Assembly: GCA_022836615.1 (NCBI GenBank)
Contig: MU405314.1
Coordinates: 62,001 to 126,000 of the forward strand
Direction of reading: 5' to 3'
DNA length: 64,000 bases
Source of the DNA: Annulohypoxylon bovei var. microspora
Taxonomy: Eukaryota; Ascomycota; Sordariomycetes; Xylariales; Hypoxylaceae
The notes under the pieces were generated by a model that saw only the letters and a list, made by a program, of their open reading frames with translations, was not told the DNA's origin and searched no databases. The translations under genes and the position numbers were made by a program. This document shows positions 1-9,849 of this stretch, piece by piece. Position 1 is the stretch's first letter, and each line of letters opens with the position of its first letter.

Positions 1-1
1 C

Positions 2-1009
2 CATCTGCACTGTCATGATTATTGACACGGGCTCGCCCGCAGATAGCCCTAGGGCCTTGGTAAGCCCGATGGTGCTTATTTCGTATTTCCCCGTGACGTC
101 CCAGGCCCAACCCGGGCGCTCTTCTAGGTACCGCGACGTCGCGGTCGCATTGATGATGAATCCGGGAATTGGGCCAGGTTTATTCTTAGTTGAGATAACC
201 CTGCCCGAGCGAGGATTCTCCCATTTGTTTTTGGGCTTGGGTAGAGTGGCACCCATGTCTTGCAGCCTCTGCAACTCTAGCTCGTCCTCTTCAGTGTCCG
301 AAAGGGGCCGCGCATCCCAGGATGGCTGATAGAGTCGTTTCCAATCCTCGAGCATTCGAGATGCTTCTGTAGGTGCTGCCGGGTCTTCAGCCGCTGCCCT
401 ATCCTCGTCGCTCTCTGGACTCGTATTTTGCTGCGTTCCCTCTAAGATCACGTGCTTGCTATTGTGCACCATGGCGAATTTTATAATCATTTTGGGGGTA
501 CCCTCGCTATCGGGAGGCAGTCTCTCTTCTTCGAACAGGACTTGCCCCTGCGCTCGCGTCTCTCCGCCAAGACTCACGCCGTCTTCCTCCCCCCGCCACC
601 TCATCAGCCATTCTTTAGACTTCGGGCCCGGCTTGACATCTTCTGCGAGTTCACATGCAGCCTCAAAGTCTGCAAGAAAGAGCTTTCCGGTGGTTTGTGC
701 TGCGATTGCGCTCTTAGGGCATAGCCGCATCTTACCCTTCAGGTTGAGATTTGGGAAGTCGAAAGAGGCATACAGCTGACATGTATGAGGGCTAGTATGC
801 GTGTAACGAACATCTAAAACATATTCGGTGGCATCTACCGGTTTAAACTTGTTCGCACAAGTAAGATTGTAGCGACCGGTCACGTCCCAGACCGCTGAGC
901 TGCTCTTGGTAGAGCTCCTATGTCTGACGCGTTTTGCAGGCCCATTCTGAGCCTGGGTGTTGCCACTGGTGGACTTTAGCGGTCTCTTCACGCCCGCTGG
1001 CGATGGCAT
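2..1009 (-). CDS. Conserved-looking unknown protein, 3' end beyond window
   Basis: An open frame runs from an ATG at 1009 to the left window edge without a stop, giving 336 residues of an incomplete protein. The N-terminal 40 residues are basic and Ser-rich. Two similar segments bracket the visible part: VWDVTGRY at about residues 40-47 and AWDVTGKY at about 302-309. The spacing suggests an internally repeated domain, with the second copy running out of the window. The middle is acidic and probably disordered. I do not recognise the family. The frame is uninterrupted, codon use is balanced, and it has no signal peptide or membrane segment. It is probably intracellular, but that is inference. 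Confidence 0.7.
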   Translation of the reverse strand, partial: MPSPAGVKRPLKSTSGNTQAQNGPAKRVRHRSSTKSSSAVWDVTGRYNLTCANKFKPVDATEYVLDVRYTHTSPHTCQLYASFDFPNLNLKGKMRLCPKSAIAAQTTGKLFLADFEAACELAEDVKPGPKSKEWLMRWRGEEDGVSLGGETRAQGQVLFEEERLPPDSEGTPKMIIKFAMVHNSKHVILEGTQQNTSPESDEDRAAAEDPAAPTEASRMLEDWKRLYQPSWDARPLSDTEEDELELQRLQDMGATLPKPKNKWENPRSGRVISTKNKPGPIPGFIINATATSRYLEERPGWAWDVTGKYEISTIGLTKALGLSAGEPVSIIMTVQM

Positions 1010-2085
1010 ATTTACCAAGCTAAAGATTAATTGTGTGGGATTCTAGAGGGAAACAACTAGGTTCTAATCATTGAAGTTGTACTGGAGATGTAGTTGATGG
1101 ATTGACAACAAAAGACTTGATTTGGTTTGTAGTGAAGAAAAATGAGGCGGGTGGGTTGCTTATCCCCTTGAGACAAACCAGGGCAATCGACGCTAAAAAG
1201 ATCCCCCATTTTTCCGCTCCGGGGATAAACCGTGCGTACCTGGGTATGACTAAAACCCAGGGGTTTCCGAAGCTTAGACCAACCTAGAATGATGTCAATT
1301 TTGATGATCGCGAAGCTGGATGGATCAATCTATGGATAAAAACGACAAAATATGAGAATAAAGATGAATAAATAAAATAATTAAATAAACTATGTGTAAA
1401 CTTCGAAAAACTTCGACAGCGGCTTAGCGACTTCAGTCAACCTGGTTTGATTTGACCAAATCCGTCATTCTCTAAGATTTCACTAGCATCCCGATTATTA
1501 GTTTTCCTCACTGCCAACGCCAAAACGCCTCCCGCCCCCATCAGGAGACAGCAGTGCCAGCCCCTTTTCCCATCACTGCCCGATACATAAGGCCCTTACC
1601 ACACTTTAGGTACAGAATTTCAAGTGCCTTAAGTTGTGACCCGAACTGTTGGAGCTGCTACGTGTCTAGCTGATTTGTTGGCATGATTCCCTATTGGCGT
1701 TTTACAGGGGTTAAGATGAGTCTCGTTAAATTTATGGCACCTACCTAGGTACCTATTCACGACAATCTATCATGGAACTTGTATTATTAAAATGTAGGTT
1801 TTCTTCTAATGACACATTCTGATTTGCGGGATAAAGGCTCATAAGTTTAACGTGGAAACTAGTTACAGGTTACGTAGCTTGGACACATTCCAACTTATCG
1901 AAAAATTCCAATATTGCAGCAAAATCATCAGTGATTCAAATGAAAATGTACATTTTATTCTAGTTACTATCCTTAATCCGGTTCATAACTCCAGAAAGAA
2001 AAAGTAAGGTTAAACTGTCACATATATTCTAATACATCGAAGCGTACCTTATCCCATCTCTTTACTCTGTCACTTTAACATCCAT
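1010..2085. other. Intergenic, no gene seen
   Basis: AT-leaning spacer between the start of the partial gene (minus) and the 3' end of the membrane protein gene (minus). It must hold the promoter of the partial gene. The small open frame at 1102-1287 has no coding character. A CCTAGGTA-type intergenic motif occurs near 1743-1754. Confidence 0.6.
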
Positions 2086-3468
2086 CTAGTCTACCTCACG
2101 ACCCGTACTTAGTCTCATCCTAGATGGCCATGAACTCTTCAAGCCAAACATGGCGGTCATTGCCGCTCTGTCAACGACTCTCTTACCCGGATTAAGCACT
2201 TCCATATCTTCATTCAATAGCGGCCCATATACAACCCAGTTCCGCCGAGTCGCTCTTTCTGTCTTGATCGATAACCACACTATATAGGAGATCCAAAGGG
2301 GAAAACAGAGCTGGACCAACAGCTTGCAGATGCTCTTAACCAACCAATGAGCAACGAGAACAAGTATACCATCTCTTAGATAAAACCGGACCATGATTTT
2401 CCGAATTACGGGGTCGCTGATTAAGGAGTCGAACCGTTGACTAAAGTGCTCAGATGGCTGAGTAACAGTGACGTATATGTATACTATTTGGTAAGCCGTA
2501 TATGCCAGTAGATGCAATGAAGTCGCTCGGAGAAGCTGAAAGACAAGCTTAGAGAAGGGATCTTGGCCTTCCCCAAGGATAATGGGTGTTTCGGCTCTCG
2601 ACATGAAGAGAAAGACGCATAGATATATCAACGCTGCGGCCCATAATTGTATATATATGGGGGGACCAAATTCCCAAAGCAGAGTCTTAAGATCCAGTGT
2701 TCCATCCATACCCGGTGTAGGTAGAGCGAGGTTCGTCGATAAATTTAACAAGAAGTTTGCTAAGTCGATCGACATGAAGGACACTATGAAAACAATCCAG
2801 GTGACAATTGTCATAGGAAGGAGGTACGAGAAGATCGTAAACAAATAATTGAAAAACACGACTGCGGTACCGATAATAAATTGGCGGATGGGTTGGCGAA
2901 TGTGAGTTGGATCGGGATGAAATTGAATATCACCGTCCAGATCGGCACGTCCTTGATTGTTAACGGGGCCCCAGTGCAGGCGCTCGATGAGCCAAACATT
3001 TATGAAAATGAAGATTCTGTCGATGAAAGCTCCTCTAATTAAATCCAACACATTGCCGATGACTTCGAACAAAAGCGTGCTCAAGAAAGAAATAGCCACC
3101 GTGAGAATCGTCTTGGATAATATGCGCATGAGATAGGATCTATATCCGTGTCTAAGCAGCCACGACGTGTCCAGCTCGCAGTGTACAGCAAGTATGACTA
3201 CAAGAATCGTTGCGCAGTGCCAGGTTGCCTCGAGACCAAACGGGAACGGGGCGTCTTCTTCGTCTAGACTCCAGGCTTCGTCCGGGTACTCCCCTAGGTC
3301 GGGATCTTGGATCCCTGCGTTGCGGTGGACGATGATCTGCCACCACATCTCCCAGTTTATTCCCCCTTCCTCATCGGTGGACTCTTCAAGAGATTCGTCG
3401 TCTCCGAAGTCCTCAAATGGAAGCTCCTCATCTTGAATATCGTGTTCGGCTTGTAATTCGGGATCCAT
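2086..3468 (-). CDS. Multi-pass membrane protein of unknown function
   Basis: Single-exon frame of 460 residues. Residues 1-75 are strongly acidic and hydrophilic (many D/E), then come about seven hydrophobic segments near 80-100, 113-137, 145-162, 195-240 (long, perhaps two helices), 265-290, 315-340 and 372-405. A short basic tail follows. I recognise no transporter or enzyme motif. The acidic N-terminus followed by a helical bundle suggests an integral membrane protein with a cytosolic leader. The ATG at 3468 is the first in frame and gives a continuous protein. The dioxygenase gene lies 246 bp upstream on the same strand. Antisense frames inside it are shadows. Function unknown. Confidence 0.75.
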   Translation of the reverse strand: MDPELQAEHDIQDEELPFEDFGDDESLEESTDEEGGINWEMWWQIIVHRNAGIQDPDLGEYPDEAWSLDEEDAPFPFGLEATWHCATILVVILAVHCELDTSWLLRHGYRSYLMRILSKTILTVAISFLSTLLFEVIGNVLDLIRGAFIDRIFIFINVWLIERLHWGPVNNQGRADLDGDIQFHPDPTHIRQPIRQFIIGTAVVFFNYLFTIFSYLLPMTIVTWIVFIVSFMSIDLANFLLNLSTNLALPTPGMDGTLDLKTLLWEFGPPIYIQLWAAALIYLCVFLFMSRAETPIILGEGQDPFSKLVFQLLRATSLHLLAYTAYQIVYIYVTVTQPSEHFSQRFDSLISDPVIRKIMVRFYLRDGILVLVAHWLVKSICKLLVQLCFPLWISYIVWLSIKTERATRRNWVVYGPLLNEDMEVLNPGKRVVDRAAMTAMFGLKSSWPSRMRLSTGREVD

Positions 3469-3714
3469 TGTGCAGACGAAAATGCTATGTTGGGCTTAAA
3501 CTAGCTTGCCACGATAGCAATTTCTTAGTTGGAAAACTCGGTGGTTTCGTCTCCCTATGACAGACAATGGGGGTTGAATGTGCCTCCGAATATGGAAGGG
3601 TAAAAGAGCGAGATGCATTGTTCACGTAATTAACAACGTAGAAGAAAGAAAACACGAACAAACACATATACAGTGGCAGCACAAAGGAATAGAATGTCAG
3701 ATCTGTCATAGCAA

Positions 3715-4455
3715 TCATACCTTCTCATACATGACGTCCGCCCTCATAGTATACTTAGTACCCTTCGTGACTGTGGCCCCCTCATGATACATATCTCTCT
3801 GCTGAAATATCACCAAACTTGCTGCTTTAGGGTCGACATCTAGTCTTCCAGCCTGTGGATCCTCGAAGTCCACTGCGAACCTCGTAGCTCCGCCTTCCAC
3901 CACATCTTCATCATCCCCGCCGCCATTCAAGTACAGGTGCAATGTGAGAAAACTCTGCGCCCCATCCTCATCGGTAAAATGCCCGTCGCAGTGGGGCTTA
4001 AAGTATTGCCCGGCCCCGTACTTGAGGAACCGCAGCTTATTGTTGAGCCGGCAGATGCGCCACGTTTCTTTGCGGATGATGGGGGATTGGCCCGTGATGT
4101 CAGGTGCATCTTTCAGCGTGATAACCTCGGGGGGTATGAGCGGAAGAACGCGCTCTAGGAGGCGGTCCGCGAGAACTTTGGACGTGTAGAAAATCCGGCC
4201 GCAGAGCCGGTTCTTCGGGTCTAGGATCTGGGACCCGTTGTAAGCGGTCACCGAGGCGGGAGGCCATTCGGCGCCGCCAGGCGGAGTGACGAGTTTGAGC
4301 AGGTCCGTGCATTCATTCTGAGTAAGGATGTTGTCGATTGTCATTGCGAAGTAACCATCGTACTCTTGTACGTCGGTGTCATTGAAATTGATCGTGTGTG
4401 CTGTGGCGGAGACAGGGGCAGGGCCACTCAAGATCTCCAACTCTTGGTTTGCCAT
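3715..4455 (-). CDS. 2-oxoglutarate/Fe(II) dioxygenase, prolyl 4-hydroxylase-like
   Basis: Single-exon frame of 246 residues with the jelly-roll dioxygenase pattern. The metal triad can be read as H155 and D157 in YFKPHCDGHF, and H224 in MYHEGATV. K234 (KGTKYTMRADV) sits where the 2-oxoglutarate carboxylate is bound. The stretch YGAGQYFKPHCDG matches the P4H alpha-subunit type, as does TLHLYLNGG with a later GGATRF. It has no signal peptide, so cytosolic or nuclear action is likely. In known family members the substrate is a protein proline or a small molecule; here it cannot be told. The length suits the stand-alone fungal enzymes. The call to family level is firm. Confidence 0.88.
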   Translation of the reverse strand: MANQELEILSGPAPVSATAHTINFNDTDVQEYDGYFAMTIDNILTQNECTDLLKLVTPPGGAEWPPASVTAYNGSQILDPKNRLCGRIFYTSKVLADRLLERVLPLIPPEVITLKDAPDITGQSPIIRKETWRICRLNNKLRFLKYGAGQYFKPHCDGHFTDEDGAQSFLTLHLYLNGGGDDEDVVEGGATRFAVDFEDPQAGRLDVDPKAASLVIFQQRDMYHEGATVTKGTKYTMRADVMYEKV

Positions 4456-4681
4456 TTTATCAACCGTTTTCCTGAGATATGTAATTATTCGTAGCCGAAG
4501 TGTTGATATCAGGAGGAATGAAGATCATAGGGCTGAATTCTACTGTTATACCTCATAAATGTTGCGAATAATTGATGCCTATAGTGGGGTTGCACTACCC
4601 CTTTTCAGGGGGTTATGTGTTGATCCACTCCAAGATGCCTACTGATCAACTAGAAAAGCAGAGCAGCAACATTCTTGGTAA

Positions 4682-5149
4682 TCAACTAGTCATCATGATG
4701 GTAAGATCCGTGATAGACGTTGGTGAGAAACTCAATATTGCTGGATGTGAGGCTGAAGCGTGGGTCTTAAGATCCTCTGTATTATCGACCATCAACCCCT
4801 GAGTGAATGAGTTTTCTCTAATCATGAACGGGAGCGCTCCGTCTGGTACTCCTAATGCGCCTAATATATTATAGGCCTCGTCTAAGATAGATAAATTTCC
4901 GATTAACACTAACCTGTTGTTGCTGCTGGGATTTAGAACCTTACTCCCCTTGACGTTTATATTGAACGAAGAGGAGTTTGGATGTTGGCGCAAGTAGAGT
5001 TCGCCTTTAGCCATAGATTTGCAGGAGGAGTTTCCTTTACTTTCGCTGATTAGGAAAGCTTGACATTGAGGAAGGATGAAGGAACTAAGAAGTATTAGAA
5101 AAGCTGCGTAGGCTAACATTTTCAAGAATGAAATTTTGAAGATCTTCAT
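4682..5149 (-). CDS. Small secreted or membrane-anchored hypothetical protein
   Basis: The frame extends upstream to 5302, but I choose the internal ATG at 5149. It opens with a basic tip and a hydrophobic core (residues about 9-27) ending in PQCQA, a good signal-peptide shape. The resulting protein has 155 residues. The mature part is Ser/Asn-rich with a few Cys and shows no known domain. Its low GC compared with the neighbouring dioxygenase gene and lack of recognisable family make it either a lineage-specific secreted protein (effector-like in character) or a chance frame. An alternative is the longer 206-residue form, whose first 51 residues look non-coding. Confidence 0.4.
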   Translation of the reverse strand: MKIFKISFLKMLAYAAFLILLSSFILPQCQAFLISESKGNSSCKSMAKGELYLRQHPNSSSFNINVKGSKVLNPSSNNRLVLIGNLSILDEAYNILGALGVPDGALPFMIRENSFTQGLMVDNTEDLKTHASASHPAILSFSPTSITDLTIMMTS

Positions 5150-6041
5150 GATAAAATGTATTCTGCGGAATAATACGTATGAGAAAACGAGATACCAATG
5201 TCCGGATATTCTGAGATCTGATAGAAGGAAAGGGACCATGCTATATCTCACTATACTTCTACTATTAACTGATAAATGGTTTGAGAACTGGATGGAATTC
5301 ATCTGGTAGAGTTGACTACCTAGGTAGCGTTCCTATCGTCCCTAGGGCTGAACTACGCCCAAGTATTTCTCCGCAGTTGACACCTATGGATGTCTAGTGA
5401 GTTTGAGCGTGATTTGTCAACTTGAAGTATACGACATGATTTGAGTGATATTTCTCTCTAGATATCGAATGGAGAATTTCACCAATTAGAATATTCGAGT
5501 TTTGCGCGAGTCATTAGGACATCGTGTTTGAAGTCAATAAACTGGCCGCGGAGATATGAAAGGATGTATTCTTCCGCATCCGCGTAAGATGTTGGTAAGA
5601 AAAGGATAGAATAGCGCTAACTCTAGATTAGGCTAGGTGGTTTAGTTGAGGATAGGCACCTACCGGATGCTCTGTAAGACCCATGTAACAACGTGTACAA
5701 CCCGCAACGTCGGAATTGCCCGCCATTCAGCTTAGCAGCTTCCGTTTTCCGTCTCGTCGTTCCTGCAGCGCCTATCATCGGCTTTTTTGGTGGGGTGGAA
5801 TTTCACGCAGTCTCACTCGCCTCAGGCTGAATGCAAATGGCGAGATTGATCTGACGCAATTCTTAAAATTCTAGTCATTCACCTTTTTTTCTCTCTCTTC
5901 ATTTAATTTTCAACTTTCATTTGCCCCCTAGACTTCGTTTACTCTTCTCTTACAAAGTAAGATATAATTACAGGATTCCTTCTAGTAATATTTATTTATT
6001 TACAATAGGTACCTATCTATTCACCTATCAATATTATCACC
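5150..6041. promoter_or_regulatory. Promoter and leader region of cystathionine beta-synthase
   Basis: No gene seen. The last 160 bp before the ATG at 6042 contain CT-rich stretches (about 5880-5955), the pyrimidine-rich arrangement common just upstream of highly expressed fungal genes. The start context is ACC-ATGG, close to the Kozak optimum. Further upstream are scattered CCTAGGTA-type motifs (around 5318-5345). A precise transcription start cannot be placed from sequence alone. Confidence 0.4.
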
Positions 6042-7616
6042 ATGGCTACCACGAACGGTACCAGCGATCCTATGCCCCATAACCCGCCACATGCGGCGAC
6101 GGTCAAATCGGCCTCTGAATTAATCGGCAACACACCGCTCGTGCGTCTGAACAAGATCCCGCAATCTCTCGGTATCGAGGCCCAAGTTTATGCCAAAGTC
6201 GAACTTTTCAATGCCGGCGGTTCTGTCAAAGACCGTATCGCCTTACGGATGATCGAGGAGGCCGAGCGAAGCGGACGGATTAAGCCTGGCGATACCTTGA
6301 TCGAACCAACGAGCGGAAACACGGGTATAGGTTTAGCACTAGTTGGAGCGGTCAAGGGTTACAAGACGATTATCACGTTGCCCGAGAAGATGTCTGCTGA
6401 GAAGGTCTCGGTGCTTAAGGCACTAGGCGCTACTATCATCCGTACCCCCACGCAGGCAGCATGGGATAGCCCCGAGAGCCATATCGGTGTAGCAAGGAAG
6501 CTAGTCAAAGAGATCCCGAACGCCCATATCCTGGACCAGTATTCCAACGAGAATAACCCGCGAGCCCATGAGTTCGGCACGGCCGAGGAGATTTGGGAAC
6601 AGACCGCTGGCAAGATTACCTGCATTGTAGCGGGTGCTGGTACAGGTGGTACTATCTCAGGCTTGGCAAAGGGATTGAAGAATTACAACCATAACATTAA
6701 AGTCGTGGCTGCCGACCCGCAAGGGAGTATCCTGGCCTTGCCCGAGTCGCTCAACGACGAGCATCGGGATGAGCCCTACAAGGTAGAGGGAATTGGGTAC
6801 GATTTCATACCTGATGTACTTGACCGGCAGCTTGTCGACAAGTGGTACAAGACAGACGACGTGGAGTCTTTTAAGCTTGCGCGGCGATTGATTTCTGAAG
6901 AGGGCCTACTTGTTGGTGGAAGTTCTGGAAGTGCCTTGAGCGCTACGTTCAAAGCAATTAAGGATTTGGGGCTTGGCAAGAACGACGTTGTCGTCACCAT
7001 TTTACCAGATAGCATCCGAAGCTATCTGACCAAATTTGCCGACGATGACTGGCTGGCAGCGAACGATCTACTGCCGACTACCGATGCCGCGGCGAAGGAA
7101 GCGGCGGCAAACGGTAATTCCGCGAAGAAGTCGGAAGATCCCTATACTGGCGCAACCGTCCGTTCGTTAAGGCTGAAGCCGGTTATCTCCGTCATCGCCA
7201 CTAGTCCTTGCTCCGAAGCCATTGAGACCATGCGTGACAAGGGCTTCGACCAACTTCCAGTTCTCGCTAGTGCGGGAGGCAAGCTAGTAGGCCTTGTCAC
7301 TCTCGGAAATCTGCTCAGCTACGTCTCACATGGACGGGCCAGCGGAGACAGCCCGGTCAAGGATGTTATGTTTGATTTCAACAAGATTGACGAAGTAGTC
7401 ACCGATCCCCGCGAAGGAAAGGGAAGTAAAGGCCGCAAGTTCGTCGAGATCACATTGGACACGCCAATTGCAGAGCTCAGCAAGTTCTTCGAGTGGAACA
7501 GCGCCGCAGTCGTTACCGAGCCTAGTCAGCTCAAAACCAAGGCACTTAGCAAGCCCGTTGCTGTTGTTACTAAGGTTGACTTGTTGACGTGGATGGTGAA
7601 GCAGGTCAAGGCTTAG
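6042..7616 (+). CDS. cys4: Cystathionine beta-synthase
   Basis: Intronless frame of 524 residues. The enzyme condenses serine with homocysteine to cystathionine, the first step of transsulfuration, using pyridoxal phosphate in the cytosol. The fold-type II core is clear: SASELIGNTPLVRL at 23-36, the PLP lysine K63 in GGSVKDR, the substrate loop TSGNTG at 90-95, and the phosphate-binding GTGGT at 200-204. A linker rich in Ala/Lys follows, then a CBS-domain pair from about 375 to the end, as in yeast Cys4. Fungal enzymes lack the N-terminal heme segment of the animal enzyme, and none is visible here. The start is fixed by the Kozak context and family length. Its neighbour is convergent SRP receptor beta. 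Confidence 0.96.
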   Translation: MATTNGTSDPMPHNPPHAATVKSASELIGNTPLVRLNKIPQSLGIEAQVYAKVELFNAGGSVKDRIALRMIEEAERSGRIKPGDTLIEPTSGNTGIGLALVGAVKGYKTIITLPEKMSAEKVSVLKALGATIIRTPTQAAWDSPESHIGVARKLVKEIPNAHILDQYSNENNPRAHEFGTAEEIWEQTAGKITCIVAGAGTGGTISGLAKGLKNYNHNIKVVAADPQGSILALPESLNDEHRDEPYKVEGIGYDFIPDVLDRQLVDKWYKTDDVESFKLARRLISEEGLLVGGSSGSALSATFKAIKDLGLGKNDVVVTILPDSIRSYLTKFADDDWLAANDLLPTTDAAAKEAAANGNSAKKSEDPYTGATVRSLRLKPVISVIATSPCSEAIETMRDKGFDQLPVLASAGGKLVGLVTLGNLLSYVSHGRASGDSPVKDVMFDFNKIDEVVTDPREGKGSKGRKFVEITLDTPIAELSKFFEWNSAAVVTEPSQLKTKALSKPVAVVTKVDLLTWMVKQVKA

Positions 7617-8197
7617 GACTTTGCTAAGTTGAGGGCTGGTTGACATTTCGCTATTATGGATTAGAAATAGGTCATTAGCGTGGCGTTTTGGTAGAAACTG
7701 CAATTGCAATTTCAGCGAGGGTCAATCAACTGGGCTAAATTAGGGTATCGGATTATAAATAGCGGACTCAACGTCTCCAATGGTTTAGAGGGAATTGACT
7801 ACACGAGATCTTTCCATAGACAACCTATCTAGAATGCATAATGATAACGGTTTAATCTTGTTTCAACACAATCGGTCTAGGCGATAATTCGTCTAGCTGC
7901 AAGGTTGTAGTGCTCTAGCATTAGGTATCATAACATATTATTAGGAGGCAAGACTATTTATGAGTCTATAGATACACTTAGGTATCTAACTCGTATCTCG
8001 ACAACCCGGACTCTGCAACACATGCCGATAACATTAGACGATAGACAGCATCTCTCATAAACCAAGGTGGGTATACGTGACTACCTTAAGTCTGGCATGC
8101 TCGGCTGTGAACCTTCGAGGCGAATGAGGAACCCGCCACTACCCAAGATATTACCATGCCGACCAAATAACTCGGCATAAACATATCATGGGGTTAC
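7617..8197. other. Convergent intergenic spacer
   Basis: Spacer between the 3' ends of cystathionine beta-synthase (plus) and SRP receptor beta (minus). It must hold both 3' untranslated regions and poly(A) sites. No open frame or repeat worth naming is seen. Confidence 0.6.
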
Positions 8198-9082
8198 TTA
8201 GATTCGTTCAGATATCCAGTCCCACCACTTATCGACCTTGCCCTCAAGTACGCTCCCGCCGATAATATCAACCTCGATATCGAACTCCCTCATCTGGCCA
8301 AACGTGAACTTCTCAGAGCCGAACGCGCCCAACCAGCCATCTTGCTCCTCGGATCCAACCTCGTCGTCGCCGACGCCCGAATCAAGAAGGCCCTTGCTAC
8401 GAGACTGCCGTATCCGGCCGAGTTCGACTTCGAGGTTGCTCTTGACGAGCGAGGCTGGCAGAGCAGTGAACAAGTCCAATTTGTTCGCGGCGAGCAGGAT
8501 ATGGATCGCCTCGGGCGTCTTGGACGTCTTTCCCGCCCCCGTGCGCTTCTGAAGTGCAAGCAGGATGTCGTATAGGTAGCCAGCCGTGTCCGCGAGGCAG
8601 TCGTCGAGACTGGCGGCGTCGAGGACGTAGACGAGGCCGCGCACCGTGTCCGAGGCGATCTGGTTCATGGCATGCTGGTACCGCAGCTTGCCGTGCCCGG
8701 GGGTGTCGACGAGCAGGAACTTGCGGTGGGAACCCGGGGCGTCGATGCGCGCGGCTTCGCGGAACGTGGTGGCGCCGTGGTCGCTGGACACGGTCAATTC
8801 GATGGATTCGGGGATCTGCGAGGTGTGCGTTGCGGAGGCAGTGTCGCCGCGCTCGAGTAAGGTGAGCAAGGACGTCTTGCCGCCGCCGGGAGGGCCCACG
8901 AGGAGAATGGAGGGCAGGCTTGTGTAAGGCGTGCTTTGTGAAATGTAGAAGTGTACGAGAATCGGGAGGAGGAGCACGATTATAGCGCCGACGATAAAGA
9001 TCTCCGATGAAGGCGTGAGGATGTACTCGATAGCGTTTTTTAGGGCGTCTTTAACCGCCTCTATTTCATTGAGGGCGTCCAT
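8198..9082 (-). CDS. srp102: Signal recognition particle receptor subunit beta
   Basis: Codes for 294 residues when started at the ATG at 9082; the frame extends to 9175, but those 31 residues look like leader sequence. The protein is the membrane-anchored small GTPase that tethers SRP receptor alpha to the ER during co-translational targeting. One transmembrane helix lies at about 28-46, directly before the GTPase domain. G motifs: P-loop GPPGGGKT at 63-70, DTPGH at 126-130 and NKLD at 200-203. The C-terminus ends with a WWDWI helix typical of the subunit. A low-complexity insertion (about 225-260, acidic) lies in the C-terminal part. It is divergent from Akr1, with about 770 bp between the two starts. 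Family call is firm. Confidence 0.92.
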   Translation of the reverse strand: MDALNEIEAVKDALKNAIEYILTPSSEIFIVGAIIVLLLPILVHFYISQSTPYTSLPSILLVGPPGGGKTSLLTLLERGDTASATHTSQIPESIELTVSSDHGATTFREAARIDAPGSHRKFLLVDTPGHGKLRYQHAMNQIASDTVRGLVYVLDAASLDDCLADTAGYLYDILLALQKRTGAGKTSKTPEAIHILLAANKLDLFTALPASLVKSNLEVELGRIRQSRSKGLLDSGVGDDEVGSEEQDGWLGAFGSEKFTFGQMREFDIEVDIIGGSVLEGKVDKWWDWISERI

Positions 9083-9849
9083 CTTGCTGCGATTTGGGGT
9101 TGGCGGCAAGATGAGAGAAAAATAGAGAAGGAAGAAGAGAAAATTAATGGAAGGAAAGGAGGTTAGATTTAACAAGTCATGTCATGTCGAAATTCGATGC
9201 AGTGTAGCTTCCTTGGGTTGCAGTGTCATCATTCGATGCCAAGTCGTAACGGCAATTTAAGTTAGCTCAAGCTTCAACGCATGTGGCAGAAGTGGATGCA
9301 CCATCGTGCCGGGAGAGGTACGTACAGCCAACTATAAAATAGTGGAGAATTATTGACCAATTAAATTCCGTGACCCAGCCCTAGAGCCTGCTTAGTCCTC
9401 TCAACAGGGGGAAGCGTGGTTTAGGCGGCCTAGGGTGGCTTAGCAGTAACGACAACGCCCCAACTTCCAAGTGTTTCTGATCGATTAGTCGATCTGATCT
9501 TATACTGGCACCTAATTTTATGAACAGTCAGATTTCATATATGATTGCTAAAAGGGAGAGTTCGTTGCGGCGCTTGAATCATTAAGCATTCAATTCATCT
9601 GTTCTGGGTTTAGTATCGCGTTCGCATTGTTCATTTGAATTGTGCATAATACTTTTAAAAACTTATACCTTAGGTAATCATCGAGTCGAGTCGAGTTCCA
9701 GAAAAAAGAGACAAGCATTTTAACATCCCATACATCCCAATCCAATCCAATCATGCCCCTTGGCATCATTCTTTGATTGATACGATCCATACTCTGACCG
9801 ACTTTTTAATCAATTCCCAATATTATCCTAGACCTACTTAGGTACCTTA
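9083..9849. promoter_or_regulatory. Divergent promoter region between SRP receptor beta and Akr1
   Basis: About 770 bp separates the two divergent start codons. CT/AG-rich stretches next to both starts (about 9100-9160 and 9700-9790) suit the two leaders. No open frame is supported. A short GAGTCGAGTCGAGT tract lies at about 9681-9694. Confidence 0.45.
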
